From Adiantum capillus-veneris (lineage: Eukaryota; Streptophyta; Polypodiopsida; Polypodiales; Pteridaceae), in assembly GCA_014529385.2 (NCBI GenBank), contig CM043971.1:94279840-94343839 (forward strand): a stretch of DNA of 64,000 nucleotides. The letters run 5' to 3'. Positions 1 to 9,264 of the stretch are shown here, piece after piece. Each line of letters starts with the position of its first letter. The first letter of the stretch is position 1. The notes under the pieces were generated by a model. That model saw only the letters and a list, made by a program, of their open reading frames with translations. It was not told the origin of the DNA and searched no databases. The position numbers were made by a program, and so were the translations under genes.

Positions 1-95
1 TATAAGGGGCACATTGGGAATTCATGAAATTTGAGGGGTATTTTGGGAATTTTCACAAATCGCAGGGGTATTTTGGTAATTTTCAATAGGCTCTA
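1..95. repeat. Truncated right arm of an inverted-repeat (MITE-like) element
   Basis: AT-rich sequence with the recurring phrase GGGGTATTTTGGTAATTTT. It matches 26245-26350, the right end of a longer inverted-repeat element whose left end is at 25870. The window starts inside the element, so its left part is missing. This copy lacks about 31 bp that lie beside the arm at 26325-26355, consistent with a deletion between short direct repeats. No coding content. Confidence 0.6.
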
Positions 96-246
96 GGCTA
101 AGTTGAGACAGTGGAGAGGATACAGAGATTTATTGAACAACTACATAGTTAACACAAAGAAAATTAGACCACATAATTAGTCCATCATTTCACAAGATGT
201 TTTGGAAAAATTCTCACAATAATTCCCACATTGTGACTTATCTCAA

Positions 247-404
247 CATCATGAGCTTCTGTAAGGGAGGCACCGCATACCTAGGTAGGTACGATTGGGG
301 GCAAGGGACCGCCGGCCCGCAATGGGGGAGCGGTGGTCCCCTGCCCCCAATCGTACCTGGCTAGGTATGTGGTGCCTCTCGAGTAGAAGCTCATGATCAT
401 GATG
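247..404. repeat. Long foldback hairpin (copy 1)
   Basis: Two arms of about 65 bp (247-313 and 332-404) are inverted complements with a few mismatches, around a loop of roughly 20 bp. The arms contain GGTACGATTGGGGGCA and its complement. The same hairpin lies at 26522-26683 with different point changes. It could be a foldback transposon, a small MITE, or a precursor of small RNAs. No flanking target duplication was identified. Confidence 0.7.
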
Positions 405-678
405 TTATGCATTGCATGAGAAACACTGAAAAAGACTCCGGTTTCCTGCATGAGAAAATTTCTAAATCTTCGTTTGTGTTTGTGTGCAAGGGGAAAGAAA
501 TTGATGAAAGGAAAACGTTTTATGAAATGATAGCATTTTATAAATCTCAAGTACATGTGTGTCAACAAAGATAGTTTTTGGCTGTTTTTGATGGTAATGA
601 TTATCCGGAACATTAGAAGGGGATCGAATGTGGGGGAGCTTGATTCACATTCAAAGCATAATCACGAACTAGTAATTA

Positions 679-1125
679 TCATGAAAAGGCAGAGGAAGGC
701 AAAGCGCCAGGGGCAAGGTCGGCCAGGTTTGCTATGCCCCCTAGACCGTTCAAGATGGGCACGTATGACTGCGCCATGGCGAAAAACAGTGATTTGAATA
801 GAAGCTTGGAATCATGACCGCTGCCTTTTCTCCCTTGCTTCGCCATTAACCTTTCTTCTGCAGAAGACGAAGATGAACATGTTGAGCTTGCATTTGACAG
901 AATTTCCGGTGCCTCATCAGGCTCTTCGAGAATTGTTGAGAGCCCGTAGATAGACAGGATTGCTGTGCCCGTCCTCACCTCCATTGGCTCGCTGCCATAG
1001 TTTCTGTTGGCACAGATCGAAGCCTCCATGGCTGCGTCATCTTCCCTGCTCAGATCGCTTACTTCCCCGCCATTTAAGCAGGGCATGAGAAGGCAGCGGG
1101 CTGCGCTTTTTTGCATCCTTGCCAC
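679..1125 (-). pseudogene. Antisense 148-codon reading frame of unknown function, copy 1
   Basis: An open frame on the minus strand starts with ATG at 1125 and ends at 679. The protein begins MARMQKSAARC, has a serine run and an acidic stretch (EEPDEAPE), and shows no transposon domain I recognise. A second copy at 26920-27360 is also open with 146 codons, but many differences change amino acids and there are small in-frame indels, so the frame looks neutral, probably a gene fragment captured by family B or a chance frame. No signal peptide or membrane segment is evident. Confidence 0.35.
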
Positions 1126-1404
1126 CTAGCTATGAATGAGAAGTAGGATTAAAGGTGAATTTGATGCTACGCTCAGATCGATATACCTCTAGTATATATA
1201 TGATGTATATGGATAATCAGTCAATGAGGGTTTCTGTCATGTGTGCAACTTGCCAATTCTCTGATTGGCTAACTTCAGAACGTTTTAAGTCAAGCACGTC
1301 CCACCAAGTACACATGTTTACCATCAAAAATGGGGGCTGTCCCTACCACTCAAAAAGTCCAATCTTGGCAGCGAGGGCAAAACAAGTCAACAAAACACAT
1401 TGCA

Positions 1405-1407
1405 TTT

Positions 1408-1438
<31 letters not shown>

Positions 1439-1442
1439 GGGG
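1405..1442. repeat. Homopolymer T13-G25 tract
   Basis: A run of 13 T is followed directly by about 25 G. The equivalent place in family B copy 2 (27603-27614) has 12 G. It lies 60 bp from the SINE. Such a long G run is unusual in plant DNA and may form a G-quadruplex; its length may also be affected by sequencing error. Confidence 0.9.
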
Positions 1443-1501
1443 ATCCAGGGTGTTGAAGTCCACGCATGAAAACCTAAGCAATTCCAACCATAAATTTCAT
1501 G

Positions 1502-1651
1502 TTTTTTTTTTTGGTAGAAAATCGCACATATCCCGTGTGAAGCGATACAAACACCCGTGAGCGTTACCAAGGTGGCTAATTGGCTGCACTCGAATCCATG
1601 ACCTGGGTCATGGCGGTCGAGTGCTCCACCAACCAAGCTAGCTCCCTTGGA
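1502..1651 (-). mobile_element. tRNA-derived SINE, copy 1
   Basis: Read on the minus strand it starts with GGGAGCTAGCTTGGTTGG, a pol III A-box like that of lysine-type tRNA heads. A B-box-like ATGGATTCGAGTGC follows about 40 nt later, and it ends in TTCTACC plus a poly-A tail (plus-strand T run 1502-1512). It is flanked by CAACCATAAATTTCATG (1485-1501) and CAACCATAGATGTCATG (1652-1668), a 17-bp target-site duplication with two mismatches. A copy sits at the equivalent place in family B copy 2, so insertion preceded the duplication of family B. Confidence 0.75.
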
Positions 1652-1754
1652 CAACCATAGATGTCATGTTAAAACTAAACCTCGACACAAGTTCAATCCC
1701 CAAAACGTGGACAACACATGTTTACTTACAATATAACATTAAAAACACATCCAA

Positions 1755-1905
1755 GGGCACATGATGTGTGGATGGGTGAAGTGGTTAGCCCACATGGCTC
1801 GAAATCTGGATCGGGAGGTCTCAAGTTCAAAACCCAGCTTGCCAAGTTGTGGGAAGGCCTCTGCATAGCCTTTTTTTTATCGCTGCCCGGGATCACTCCA
1901 CCTTA
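1755..1905 (+). repeat. Second possible SINE-like repeat (A-box/B-box), copy 1
   Basis: GGGTGAAGTGGTTAGCCC followed about 35 nt later by GGTCTCAAGTTCAAAACCC resembles the promoter boxes of plant SINEs. A related sequence on the opposite strand lies near 2060-2130. No target duplication or tail was defined, so this is tentative. A copy lies at 27928-28075. Confidence 0.3.
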
Positions 1906-2440
1906 AGATTCCGTCCCAACCCTAAAAACGGCACTAAGTCACATGGACATGGGGGGATGGACCAATGGTTGAGAGCATGAGATCCATCCCCCAATGTGCT
2001 TGTTGTAAATTTGGGACAAAATATAAATTAGGGTCGATGGCCCCCTCCCCCACCCGAGACTTAAACCCATCATGTCAACCTAGGAATCGCGATGGCCTAA
2101 GCACTTCACCCATGTGTGCTTCTTGAAAATAATGAAAGTCCGCTGGTATAGGTTGTGCGTCCTCTCACTCTTTGGCTTAGGTACTCGTTGACCATCAAAA
2201 CTTGGTGCTAGAACTTTGTGTTTTTCTCACCCTCTCGCTCTCTTTGTCTCTTTCTCTCTCTACACACACACACAAACACACACACTCACATTCTTGTTTT
2301 GGCGTAAATAAAGCCTTAGGAAAGCATTGAACTCTTGTGAGCAATAGTGGATTGTTGGGAAAAATTTTAAAGCCTTAAGTAGAAAAAGAGAGCATGAGAG
2401 TGAGAATGACCCTCTGCGCATATAGGTACAATGCCTAGAT
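1906..2440. other. Non-coding interior of family B copy 1
   Basis: Includes a short CT/CA-rich stretch near 2235-2295. Collinear with 28076-28615. No open reading frame, RNA gene or element end is recognisable. Confidence 0.5.
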
Positions 2441-2444
2441 CTTC

Positions 2445-3160
2445 ATGTCTCGTACCTTCAAGCCTTCAAGGTATCCTCATCCCCCACTCTCTTTGCCTGA
2501 CACACCTTCTTCCCCTTTCCCCTTTGGGGGAAAGGGTGATGTTGCTTCAAGACACCCTTCTCAATGGCTTGGTTCCATTTCCCTCTTAGAGCCAACTTGG
2601 CCCTACCCAGGCTACTGTGCCTTCATATCCTAGAGTTTCCATGGCGCTACAACAAACTCAATCTACATCAGAGCTTAGAATGAACCCAAATCTGCTTCAG
2701 AACTCCCAGACAATGGTGGGACAAAGACCTAGGGGAAGTGAAGAAATTCCTAAGGTGACAAGCCTACATGTGTCCCCATGTGGGTGGATTTCCCTGACTT
2801 TCCCATTGATTTCTACCCTTGGTTGAGAAACATAGGTGTTCTCGTAGGAAAAGTGCTTGGTCAAAAATCTAGAGGGGGTATCAACCCCAAGTGGGATCCC
2901 CAATTGCTAATAGAAGTTTTCCTTAGTAGATCCCTCAGCGAAGAAATCCCCATTAAGGACAATAATGGACTCCTTCTACACTCCCAAAAAATTCTATATA
3001 GAAACCTTCCTAATGCATGCTTTCATTGCCATGCCCAAAGCAATTGATTAAAGACTTTCCTATTCTCAAAAAAGCTAAGGGTCCTTATGCTCCCTTTGTT
3101 GATAAACAACAATTTCAACAAGTGCCTAAGAAGAATGCAGACAAAGGACCAAGTACTCAG
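2445..3160 (+). pseudogene. LINE ORF1 fragment (DUF4283 region) inside family B, copy 1
   Basis: The frame from 2778 encodes a conserved block (WVDFPDFPIDFYPWL, then LGQKSRGGINPKWDPQLLIE) followed by YRNLPNACFHCHAQSN, a degenerate CCHC knuckle. The same block, clearly diverged, occurs in ORF1 of the LINE at 40022-45475 (WVDFPDLLLEFYPWL, then YRNLPNAYFHC). It is the RNA-binding ORF1 of a plant L1-type LINE. Here it is broken by stops and fused to Ty3 integrase debris with no LINE ORF2, so it is a non-functional relic from a different LINE subfamily. Confidence 0.65.
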
Positions 3161-3164
3161 GATA

Positions 3165-3335
3165 TTGGCAAGCCATTTTCAACGACTCAACATGCATTTG
3201 AAAGATCACATCCTTGACTTGGAATGACTACAAGTGGACAGAGAAGAAGCAATCAATCATTATGTGGCATAGGCAGAACACAGACGACTTAGTTTCAATC
3301 AACATCTTCGACGCAAAGATTTAAAGAAGGGATGC
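3165..3335 (+). pseudogene. Ty3 integrase C-terminal fragment, family B copy 1
   Basis: Corresponds to 29630-29795 of family B copy 2, in the segment after the integrase core (HLKDHILDLE and following). Only about 170 bp remain with stops, joined upstream to LINE ORF1 sequence and downstream to the CT-rich LTR. Confidence 0.5.
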
Positions 3336-3416
3336 CCTTCACCCACGCAAGCGATTCTCACCCACTCCTTCAGCCACTCTCTCACCCACACAAGCGATTC
3401 TCACCTACTCCTTCAA

Positions 3417-3418
<2 letters not shown>

Positions 3419-3482
<64 letters not shown>
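3419..3482. repeat. (CT)n microsatellite
   Basis: An almost pure CT dinucleotide run in the U3 part of the family B LTR. A second pure CT run follows at about 3629-3690. Apparent reading frames across it (serine/leucine or arginine/glutamate repeats) are artefacts. Confidence 0.95.
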
Positions 3483-3488
<6 letters not shown>

Positions 3489-3623
3489 TCTCTATCTCTC
3501 ACTCCCTCTCACCCTCTCTCTCGTTCTCTGTGTAACCAAGCCCATAGGGCGCAAACATATCTCTCTCTCTCCCTCGTTCGTCAAACTCGAAGTAAGGGCG
3601 CCACCATGCATGAGCGAAGCATA

Positions 3624-3628
<5 letters not shown>

Positions 3629-3690
<62 letters not shown>
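3629..3690. repeat. (CT)n microsatellite
   Basis: The second CT run in family B LTR copy 1, about 60 bp of dinucleotide repeat. Confidence 0.95.
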
Positions 3691-3692
<2 letters not shown>

Positions 3693-3951
3693 CTACTTGG
3701 TGTCGGCAGCCAGGCGTGGAAGACTCTTTCTCTCTCTCTCTCTTAACACCGGCCACACACATACACACACTCCATACACACACCCTCACGCAACCCTATT
3801 CATCCCCATCTCTCGCTCACTGTGTCCCTCCCTCTCTCCCTCGTTAAGCCTCCCTCTCTCCTGTGTCAATTTAGCCCGTATAAGGCGCATGGAAAAACAA
3901 TCACTCTCTCTCTCTCTCATTATTTACACACACACCACAAACCCCACACCC

Positions 3952-3953
<2 letters not shown>

Positions 3954-4002
<49 letters not shown>
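3954..4002. repeat. (CA)n microsatellite
   Basis: An almost pure CA run. A further CA run lies at about 4138-4180. Both are in the U3 part of the family B LTR. Confidence 0.95.
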
Positions 4003-4006
<4 letters not shown>

Positions 4007-4145
4007 AACCCTCTCCCTCCCTCCCTTTCCTCCCTTGCTCACTATCCCGCTCTCTCTCCCTCGTTTCTGTACCGAGCCACCATGTAATCCTCTTTCACTC
4101 TCGTTCCCACACACACTTGCCAACTGATTCATCCACTCACACACA

Positions 4146-4182
<37 letters not shown>

Positions 4183-4802
4183 CCCCATACACATGCTCCC
4201 ACACACACTCCCTTGGCCTCTCTCTTACCCATCTCTCGCTCTCTTTCTGTACACACATTTACACAGACACACCCACACGCTTTGCGTACACACAACAACA
4301 CTTACACGCTCGAAAACACACTTACTTTTGCGCTCACACACATGAAAACACCTACACGCACACATGCATACTCACATATGCACAAACATTTAAAGAGAAG
4401 AAGAAAACGAGCACCACACCATCAAGAAAAGGAGAAAGACGACCAAAAGCACGCAAAAGCAGCACAAAATTGAAGATTGACACCAAAGGCATGGCCCGAA
4501 CAGCCCCAAAAATGACGAACACATAGCATCTCGACATCAACAAAACACCAGTTTTGGCAGCATTAACCGCACACCAGCCACCCAAACCATCAACAACACC
4601 CATTGTAAATGCCCCGATCTCCACTCTTCTCTAAAGACCTAGCCAACGGCTAGTGAATTGTAAAAAACTCCCCACCTCACTCTTACCTCCCTTCTCTCTA
4701 TCTCTACCTTCTCTGCCTCTCTAGCTCTCTCACTAGAGAGGCATCTAGTGTGACCAGTGGGTATTTGCAAGGACCATTAGGTAAGAAACACCTCTCAAGC
4801 CG

Positions 4803-4837
4803 ATATAAAGAGGATTCCACTAACCAGACTAGGGGGG
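4803..4837 (+). promoter_or_regulatory. Family B LTR core promoter, copy 1
   Basis: GATATAAAGAGG with TATAAA at 4803-4809, followed about 25 nt later by a G run (AGGGGGGC, 4832-4837). The same arrangement is in the LTRs at 31512, 7144, 17117 and 35413, which supports its being the pol II start of the element. Confidence 0.6.
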
Positions 4838-4945
4838 CCCCAAAGAAATAACACATTGGAGGCACCACCCAGGCTCCATGCACTCTACATTCCATACACC
4901 ACTAAGCAAATAATTCACCCCACAAGCTAAGGGAGCTCACGGTGT

Positions 4946-5110
4946 CATGCTTGTTGCAAGCATGGGTGTTCTAGCATTGGAAACATCACCACCACCACCA
5001 ATCTCTACCCACACCACCACCACCGATCTCCACCCATGCTTGTTGCAAGCATAGGTGTTCTAGCATTGGAAACATCACCACCACCACCAATCTCCACCCA
5101 CACCACGATT
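4946..5110. repeat. 89-bp tandem duplication with a small hairpin
   Basis: The sequence starting CATGCTTGTTGCAAGCAT occurs at 4946 and again at 5035. Each begins with a hairpin of 8-bp arms (CATGCTTG/CAAGCATG, loop TTG) and ends with CACCACCACC repeats. Family B copy 2 has a single unit at 31656. The duplication lies in the transcribed part of the LTR. Confidence 0.75.
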
Positions 5111-5437
5111 GATTTACTCGTCATGACCACCCCATGCACATAAGGCACTCATTATCACACCGCAAGGCAGCATGACCACAGTAGGATTGAGTGCACCGAC
5201 ACCAGGCTACCCCGGGCCACTCTCGATTCAAGTGATCGACGTCGTCGTCGGCTGCATCGTCTTAATTTTTCCTTCAACTAACCTCCCGCTAACGTGCTAA
5301 CACTGCTAGCTCCAAAGTTTGCCATGCACCATATGGCGCTCGCATTCCATCATGTACCCCTAGTGTCTGGAGCAAGGTTGGTTATCATCCAAGATCACCG
5401 TTTGTAAGTATCATCATCATCAATAAAAGTGTGCAAT

Positions 5438-8109
5438 TCTATTGATAGCCGTTTTTTCGGCTCTTTGTAATTGCCACAGTGAGTTACCTCACCCTACCAA
5501 AATCACCCAAACACTGTGGCTATCCCTACCATTTCACTGTACATAGGCGTGCGTGAGTCACAGGACTTTTCCCATATCTTCTTAAAAACCCTCAGCTAGC
5601 TAGTCACTGGGCTAGGTGAGCCAAAAAAAAAAATAAAAATAAAAAAATAAAAGTATATTATGGCCTCTTTGTGTGTAAATATTTCATTGTATATATGGCC
5701 TAAATATAGGGATTTTTAATAATTATTTTGGTATTTTATTTAAATATTTCTACTTAGGTGTGTGTTTTATTAAACCTATGTACACCTTCTTTCATCCTCT
5801 TACACCATAATTATATTTTTTTTTACCAATATGTACATACTCTAACCTCATATTTTTCCTTTATACAAATCACTCCCACATTTTCACCCTCACCCTCGTG
5901 AAAACAAAAAATTGATTTCTACTCATTGGTTACTTTTATTATATTATTTACTTGCATACCTTTTCCTCTTTCACCCAAAATAATTCAAGGAGGGACCATA
6001 TCATATGATTCCAATATCTTTCCATATCCATAACTCCTCCATATTTTTATTATTATTTTTACTCATTATTCTAACACCATGTGCTCATTGAGCTAAAGTC
6101 CATGAATAGTCCATACACTAGTCCCACCATGTATATATTTCTTATTTCACCAATAATCCTCCTCCATGCATGGGTCAAGGGCAACTTGAATGCTTTGTAT
6201 TATAATATGACAAAGGAGGGGCTCACTCTTGGATGCATTGTACAAATTCAACAAAGGAGGGGACCACTAAAAGACTTTTGCAGGCATAAAAAACAGGCTT
6301 TTTGGTGAGAATTTTGGCACCTATCTCCACTCCGAATTTGGAGCGGTGGTCAAGAGAGAAAATGTAGCCCACGCTCTGAATAATCACCCAAATGTTTTCA
6401 TGATTTTTGGAGCTACCAGCTGTGAGCTATGATTTTTTTAGTGGACCCCAGTTTTCCCATGCTATGCAGCCACACTCTCTCTTCCACTTTATCATTTTCC
6501 TCTTTCACACACACTTCTCCACTCATCATCCCCATCTCTCTCACCACTCCTCTCTGCACACTACTCACCTTCTCCTCAACCTTGAAGAATAAGAGAAACC
6601 ATGGTGAACTCATACCTCCCACACACAATTCCATTCCAAAATTGACCACCTAGTCTCATTTTTCCTCCTCCAAATTACCCATATCTATCAAAAAACCACA
6701 AAATTCAGCCTCTTCTCTTAAAAGACAGCATCATGGTGGTTGATTACTCAGCTTCAATTACCTTGTCTCTCAAGGAAGGTCAAGAGTGGAGAAAAAATGT
6801 ACCGTCAAAGCTAGTGGACCGTCAACAAGCGTCAAAATTGGCCCTACTCAAGACACTTGGAGCATCAACCTTGTAAGAAATCCACCTTTTCTTACCTCTT
6901 AAGAGTTTTTCTTCCTTATTTGTATCCTACATGGATACTCCCATTGTAAATATTCAATTCCATTTGTAAATTAATACTAACTCTACTAACACTAACCCAC
7001 TATGAAAAGTCCTATCACCTCCATTTCTCTCCTCTCTCTTTCCCCACCAACTTCTTGATAATTCCAAGCAAAAGAAATTAGATAAATTGCTGAAAATCTA
7101 ACCCAACCATGGTTAGAGGAGTAACCGTAGCCTTCAAAATTGCTATAAAAGGAGGGTGTAGCTAGCATAAGGAGGGGGGGAGCCATAAGCAAGAGCACTA
7201 TGCTATAGCTTGAGAAGCCAAGCTCAACCTCTCTAGAAGGAGCTCTTGAGTGGAAGCTCATTGTCTTATGCATGTGCATGTGTTGTAATAGGGGATTAGC
7301 AAGGGAAATCTATGCCATTGTAAGAGAGAGAGTGATCATTCAATTGAGAGTAGGAAATCTATCATTTCTCCTACTAGTGTAAGCCCAACATTCGCTGAAT
7401 CAAGGAGGGTGGATTTGGACTAAGCTTGGATACTTTGTCTCCCTTCCAACGTGAAGTAATGGACAACAATGATGCGTAAGTGTCTTGGTGTTTTTTTTTG
7501 TTAAGTTCTTGATAGCTTGTCTCTGGTGTTGTCATCAATCTAGCCATAAATCCCACATACTGTAAGAGGGCGACAGGGTGGAGAGGACTCCCCTGGCCTT
7601 AAGACAGTGATTGGGGTGGCTTTTCTTGTGATGTGTTGTGGTGAAATTTACGCAAGCTATGTTGAACAAGTACTAATCTCACTTTGATTTGTCATGATAG
7701 ATTTGTAAGAAGGTATTAATGCAACAAGCACCCCCTCCCCCTTTCTCTCTCTTTCTTAAATATATAGTTGTGTTTGCTTGATCATTGCCGATACGTTTCA
7801 AAGCAGCCCGAGCACTATCTCTCTCTCTCTCTATCTCTCTCTCTCTCGTGTTTTAGTGTGTGAGAGTATTCCATTGGTGTTAGGGTTAGTGTAAATTCCT
7901 TGCTTGTTTGTGGGTTGCTCTAACGATTCTCCTCTTTTGCGTCCTAGTTCGCTCTTAAACTAGGTGGTGCCCCTTGTGTAGTTGGGATTTGGCGGTGGGT
8001 TTGTTGTTTTGGTTTGTGTTGTGTTGTGCCCCAGCCCCATTGAGCAGCACGGGAGCCTTGAAGGGTGTCTAGAGGCCACTCTTCTTGTTGCCCGCCCCGG
8101 ACCGCCTCA
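5438..8109 (+). mobile_element. 5' LTR region of element A, copy 1
   Basis: Non-coding, AT-rich, with a TATA box at 7144-7150, a G run at 7171-7180, a CT run near 7817-7850 and the phrase CTAGGTGGTGCCCC at about 7960 that recurs near the ends of LTRs B and C. It ends in CTCA at 8109, three bases before the primer-binding site. The start is uncertain. Short frames within it show no conserved domain. Confidence 0.6.
7144..7180 (+). promoter_or_regulatory. Element A LTR core promoter, copy 1
   Basis: TATAAAA at 7144-7150, then a G-rich initiator region GGAGGGGGGG at 7171-7180, about 27 nt downstream. Position and composition match LTRs B and C. Confidence 0.6.
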
Positions 8110-8112
8110 AAT

Positions 8113-8130
8113 TGGTGCCCCCACTGAGGA
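8113..8130 (+). other. Primer-binding site of element A, copy 1
   Basis: TGGTGCCCCCACTGAGG begins three bases after the LTR-ending CA. The minus-strand element F has TGGCGCCCCCATTGAGG at the equivalent place (39231-39249), which supports the assignment. The matching tRNA was not identified; the 5' TGG pairs with a tRNA CCA end. Confidence 0.6.
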
Positions 8131-8184
8131 ACGGCTTGTGTATTTTTGTGTAGAATCAACCTTTAGCATAGTCAAGTAGTTTGC

Positions 8185-8397
8185 ATGAATCACGAAGCTT
8201 TGTATGATCCCTTCATTCCCATTGCACGGCAAAAGGTACACATAATTGTTAGTACTAAGTTGCAATTTCAACGTGTCATTCGTAGAATTTTAGGTCCTCT
8301 TTGGTTGGCCGAGATAAACGCTTCAGTAAATCCTTTTATTTTGCCTCTCATTAGGTACGACCTTTGTTTGGACGTCTATATTTTTGTTTTGTTTTAA
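8185..8397 (+). CDS. Element A leader ORF 1a (70 aa), copy 1
   Basis: Begins with ATG shortly after the primer-binding site. I recognise no family. It is a paralogue of the next frame: the last 62 residues align without gaps and about 24 are identical, including NPxILPLIxY near the end and a shared C-terminal F-x-L-F. Lacks a signal peptide. It is unbroken and identical in position in copy 2, and lies on the genomic RNA upstream of gag. Function unknown. Confidence 0.5.
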   Translation: MNHEALYDPFIPIARQKVHIIVSTKLQFQRVIRRILGPLWLAEINASVNPFILPLIRYDLCLDVYIFVLF

Positions 8398-8418
8398 GCA
8401 TTAGGACATGCATAGGCC

Positions 8419-8637
8419 ATGGATAATGGCCCAGGAATAGAGGTTTTTCCCTTTCATTTTACTCCACACATTAGAATAAACGTTGCAATTAGTAGAAAGA
8501 TCCATTTTCAACAACGAATGGTGTTCATGTTTGGTGCCCAAAGAGCAGGAGAAATTCTTGCATCACCAAACCCTGTCATTCTACCTCTCATCAACTACCA
8601 CACTTCCTTTGATGTACATGTGTTCATTTTATTTTAA
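8419..8637 (+). CDS. Element A leader ORF 1b (72 aa), copy 1
   Basis: Begins with ATG, 21 bases after the stop of the preceding frame. It is homologous to that frame over 62 ungapped residues (conserved FQ, G, EI, AS, NP, ILPLI, Y, DV, F-x-LF). The pair arose by duplication and both have stayed open. An unspliced leader would need reinitiation, or the frames may be exons. Function unknown; the tight length conservation suggests a small folded domain. Confidence 0.5.
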   Translation: MDNGPGIEVFPFHFTPHIRINVAISRKIHFQQRMVFMFGAQRAGEILASPNPVILPLINYHTSFDVHVFILF

Positions 8638-8663
8638 AATGAAATGCAGCCCGGCAAAGTAGT

Positions 8664-9218
8664 GTGTATGTTTGTTTTTTCTTTGTCCAAGTTGTTACAA
8701 GAAACAAAAAAACGATCATTTATTCTAACTGGGAATGTGTGTGCAGTGAAAGTTCAATCCTTAGAGATCTAGCTCTATTACCAATTGAGTTGCAGGAGCA
8801 AGTAGTAAGGCGTCTCCCTCATAACAAGAGGGTGGTGAAGTTAAGACGGAAGGTCCTACGCGTGGATTCCATTTTCCTCTTGTTGTTGGGCACTAAGGAA
8901 GACCGCGCATTCATCCAACTAGTGTGTGCCCTAAGATTGGTAAATAGAGTGAAATTTGGCGTTTGGCGAGTGCATTTCACCATTGAGGAAGACTCTTCAG
9001 GAAACTTGCGGCCAGAGTTCATGCTTCATAGACTCACATTTGGTGAATTTTTCCCTCATTTGTGTCTTATTAATAGTCTTCCTTTCGCTTTCAACAAAGG
9101 AGATAGGGAGCTATTCAGAGCTTGTCTTAATAAAGAGAGCATAGAGAAGATTGCAAATTTGTATAAATTCTCATCCTTCTCTACTTTCTATGACACTTTG
9201 TTCATAGAGACATTGTAA
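8664..9218 (+). CDS. Element A leader ORF 2a (about 184 codons), F-box-like start, copy 1
   Basis: Open from 8664, but the first codon of the frame is GTG and there is no early ATG. A likely 3' splice site (TGTGTGTGCAG at about 8746) suggests it begins as an exon. The protein has LPIELQEQVVRRLP at about residues 39-52, resembling the first helices of an F-box, then a domain ending LINSLPFAF, with no transposon enzyme motif. It is homologous to the next frame. The copy at 18635-19189 differs by one residue. Function unknown; an F-box role is inference only. Confidence 0.55.
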   Translation: MYVCFFFVQVVTRNKKTIIYSNWECVCSESSILRDLALLPIELQEQVVRRLPHNKRVVKLRRKVLRVDSIFLLLLGTKEDRAFIQLVCALRLVNRVKFGVWRVHFTIEEDSSGNLRPEFMLHRLTFGEFFPHLCLINSLPFAFNKGDRELFRACLNKESIEKIANLYKFSSFSTFYDTLFIETL

Positions 9219-9264
9219 ATCTCTTTATGCTTTTGAATGATTTAACCATAATCCTAAGGAGTTT

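Larger units (their letters stand above)
1..5437 (+). mobile_element. Family B Ty3-like element, copy 1 (decayed, internally deleted)
   Basis: This stretch is collinear with 26245-32063. Shared landmarks in order: MITE arm, foldback hairpin, antisense ORF, poly-G tract, SINE, LINE ORF1 fragment, integrase C-terminal fragment, CT and CA microsatellites, TATA box and poly-A signal. Relative to the second copy it has lost most of the integrase and the start of the LTR: sequence jumps from integrase debris at 3335 straight into the CT-rich LTR. At about 5437 it changes abruptly into element A sequence. Family assignment rests on the integrase remnant and LTR homology; no RT is present. Confidence 0.6.
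3336..5437 (+). mobile_element. LTR of family B, copy 1 (start and end missing)
   Basis: Homologous to the LTR at 30101-32063. Contains long CT runs, CA runs, a TATA box at 4803, a G run at 4832-4837 near the expected transcription start, and a poly-A signal AATAAA at 5422-5427. The conserved TGATGATGGG start seen in copy 2 is deleted. The tail past the poly-A signal is replaced by element A sequence at about 5437. Confidence 0.65.

Noticed and set aside
1566-1655. tRNA gene on the minus strand
   Set aside because: A- and B-box-like motifs are present but the acceptor and anticodon stems do not form; poly-A tail and target duplication show a SINE.
3332-4473. Long serine/leucine, histidine/threonine and arginine/glutamate-rich reading frames
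   Set aside because: They are translations of CT and CA microsatellites in an LTR; open only because dinucleotide repeats lack stops.
6081-7279. Short frames within the element A LTR (and copies at 16054-17252)
   Set aside because: No domain and no differential conservation; the whole region is identical between copies, so openness is uninformative.
7373-7560. CRISPR-like or satellite array
   Set aside because: No regularly spaced repeats; a CRISPR array is not expected in a plant nuclear genome. The only regular array is the 286-bp leader repeat of element E.
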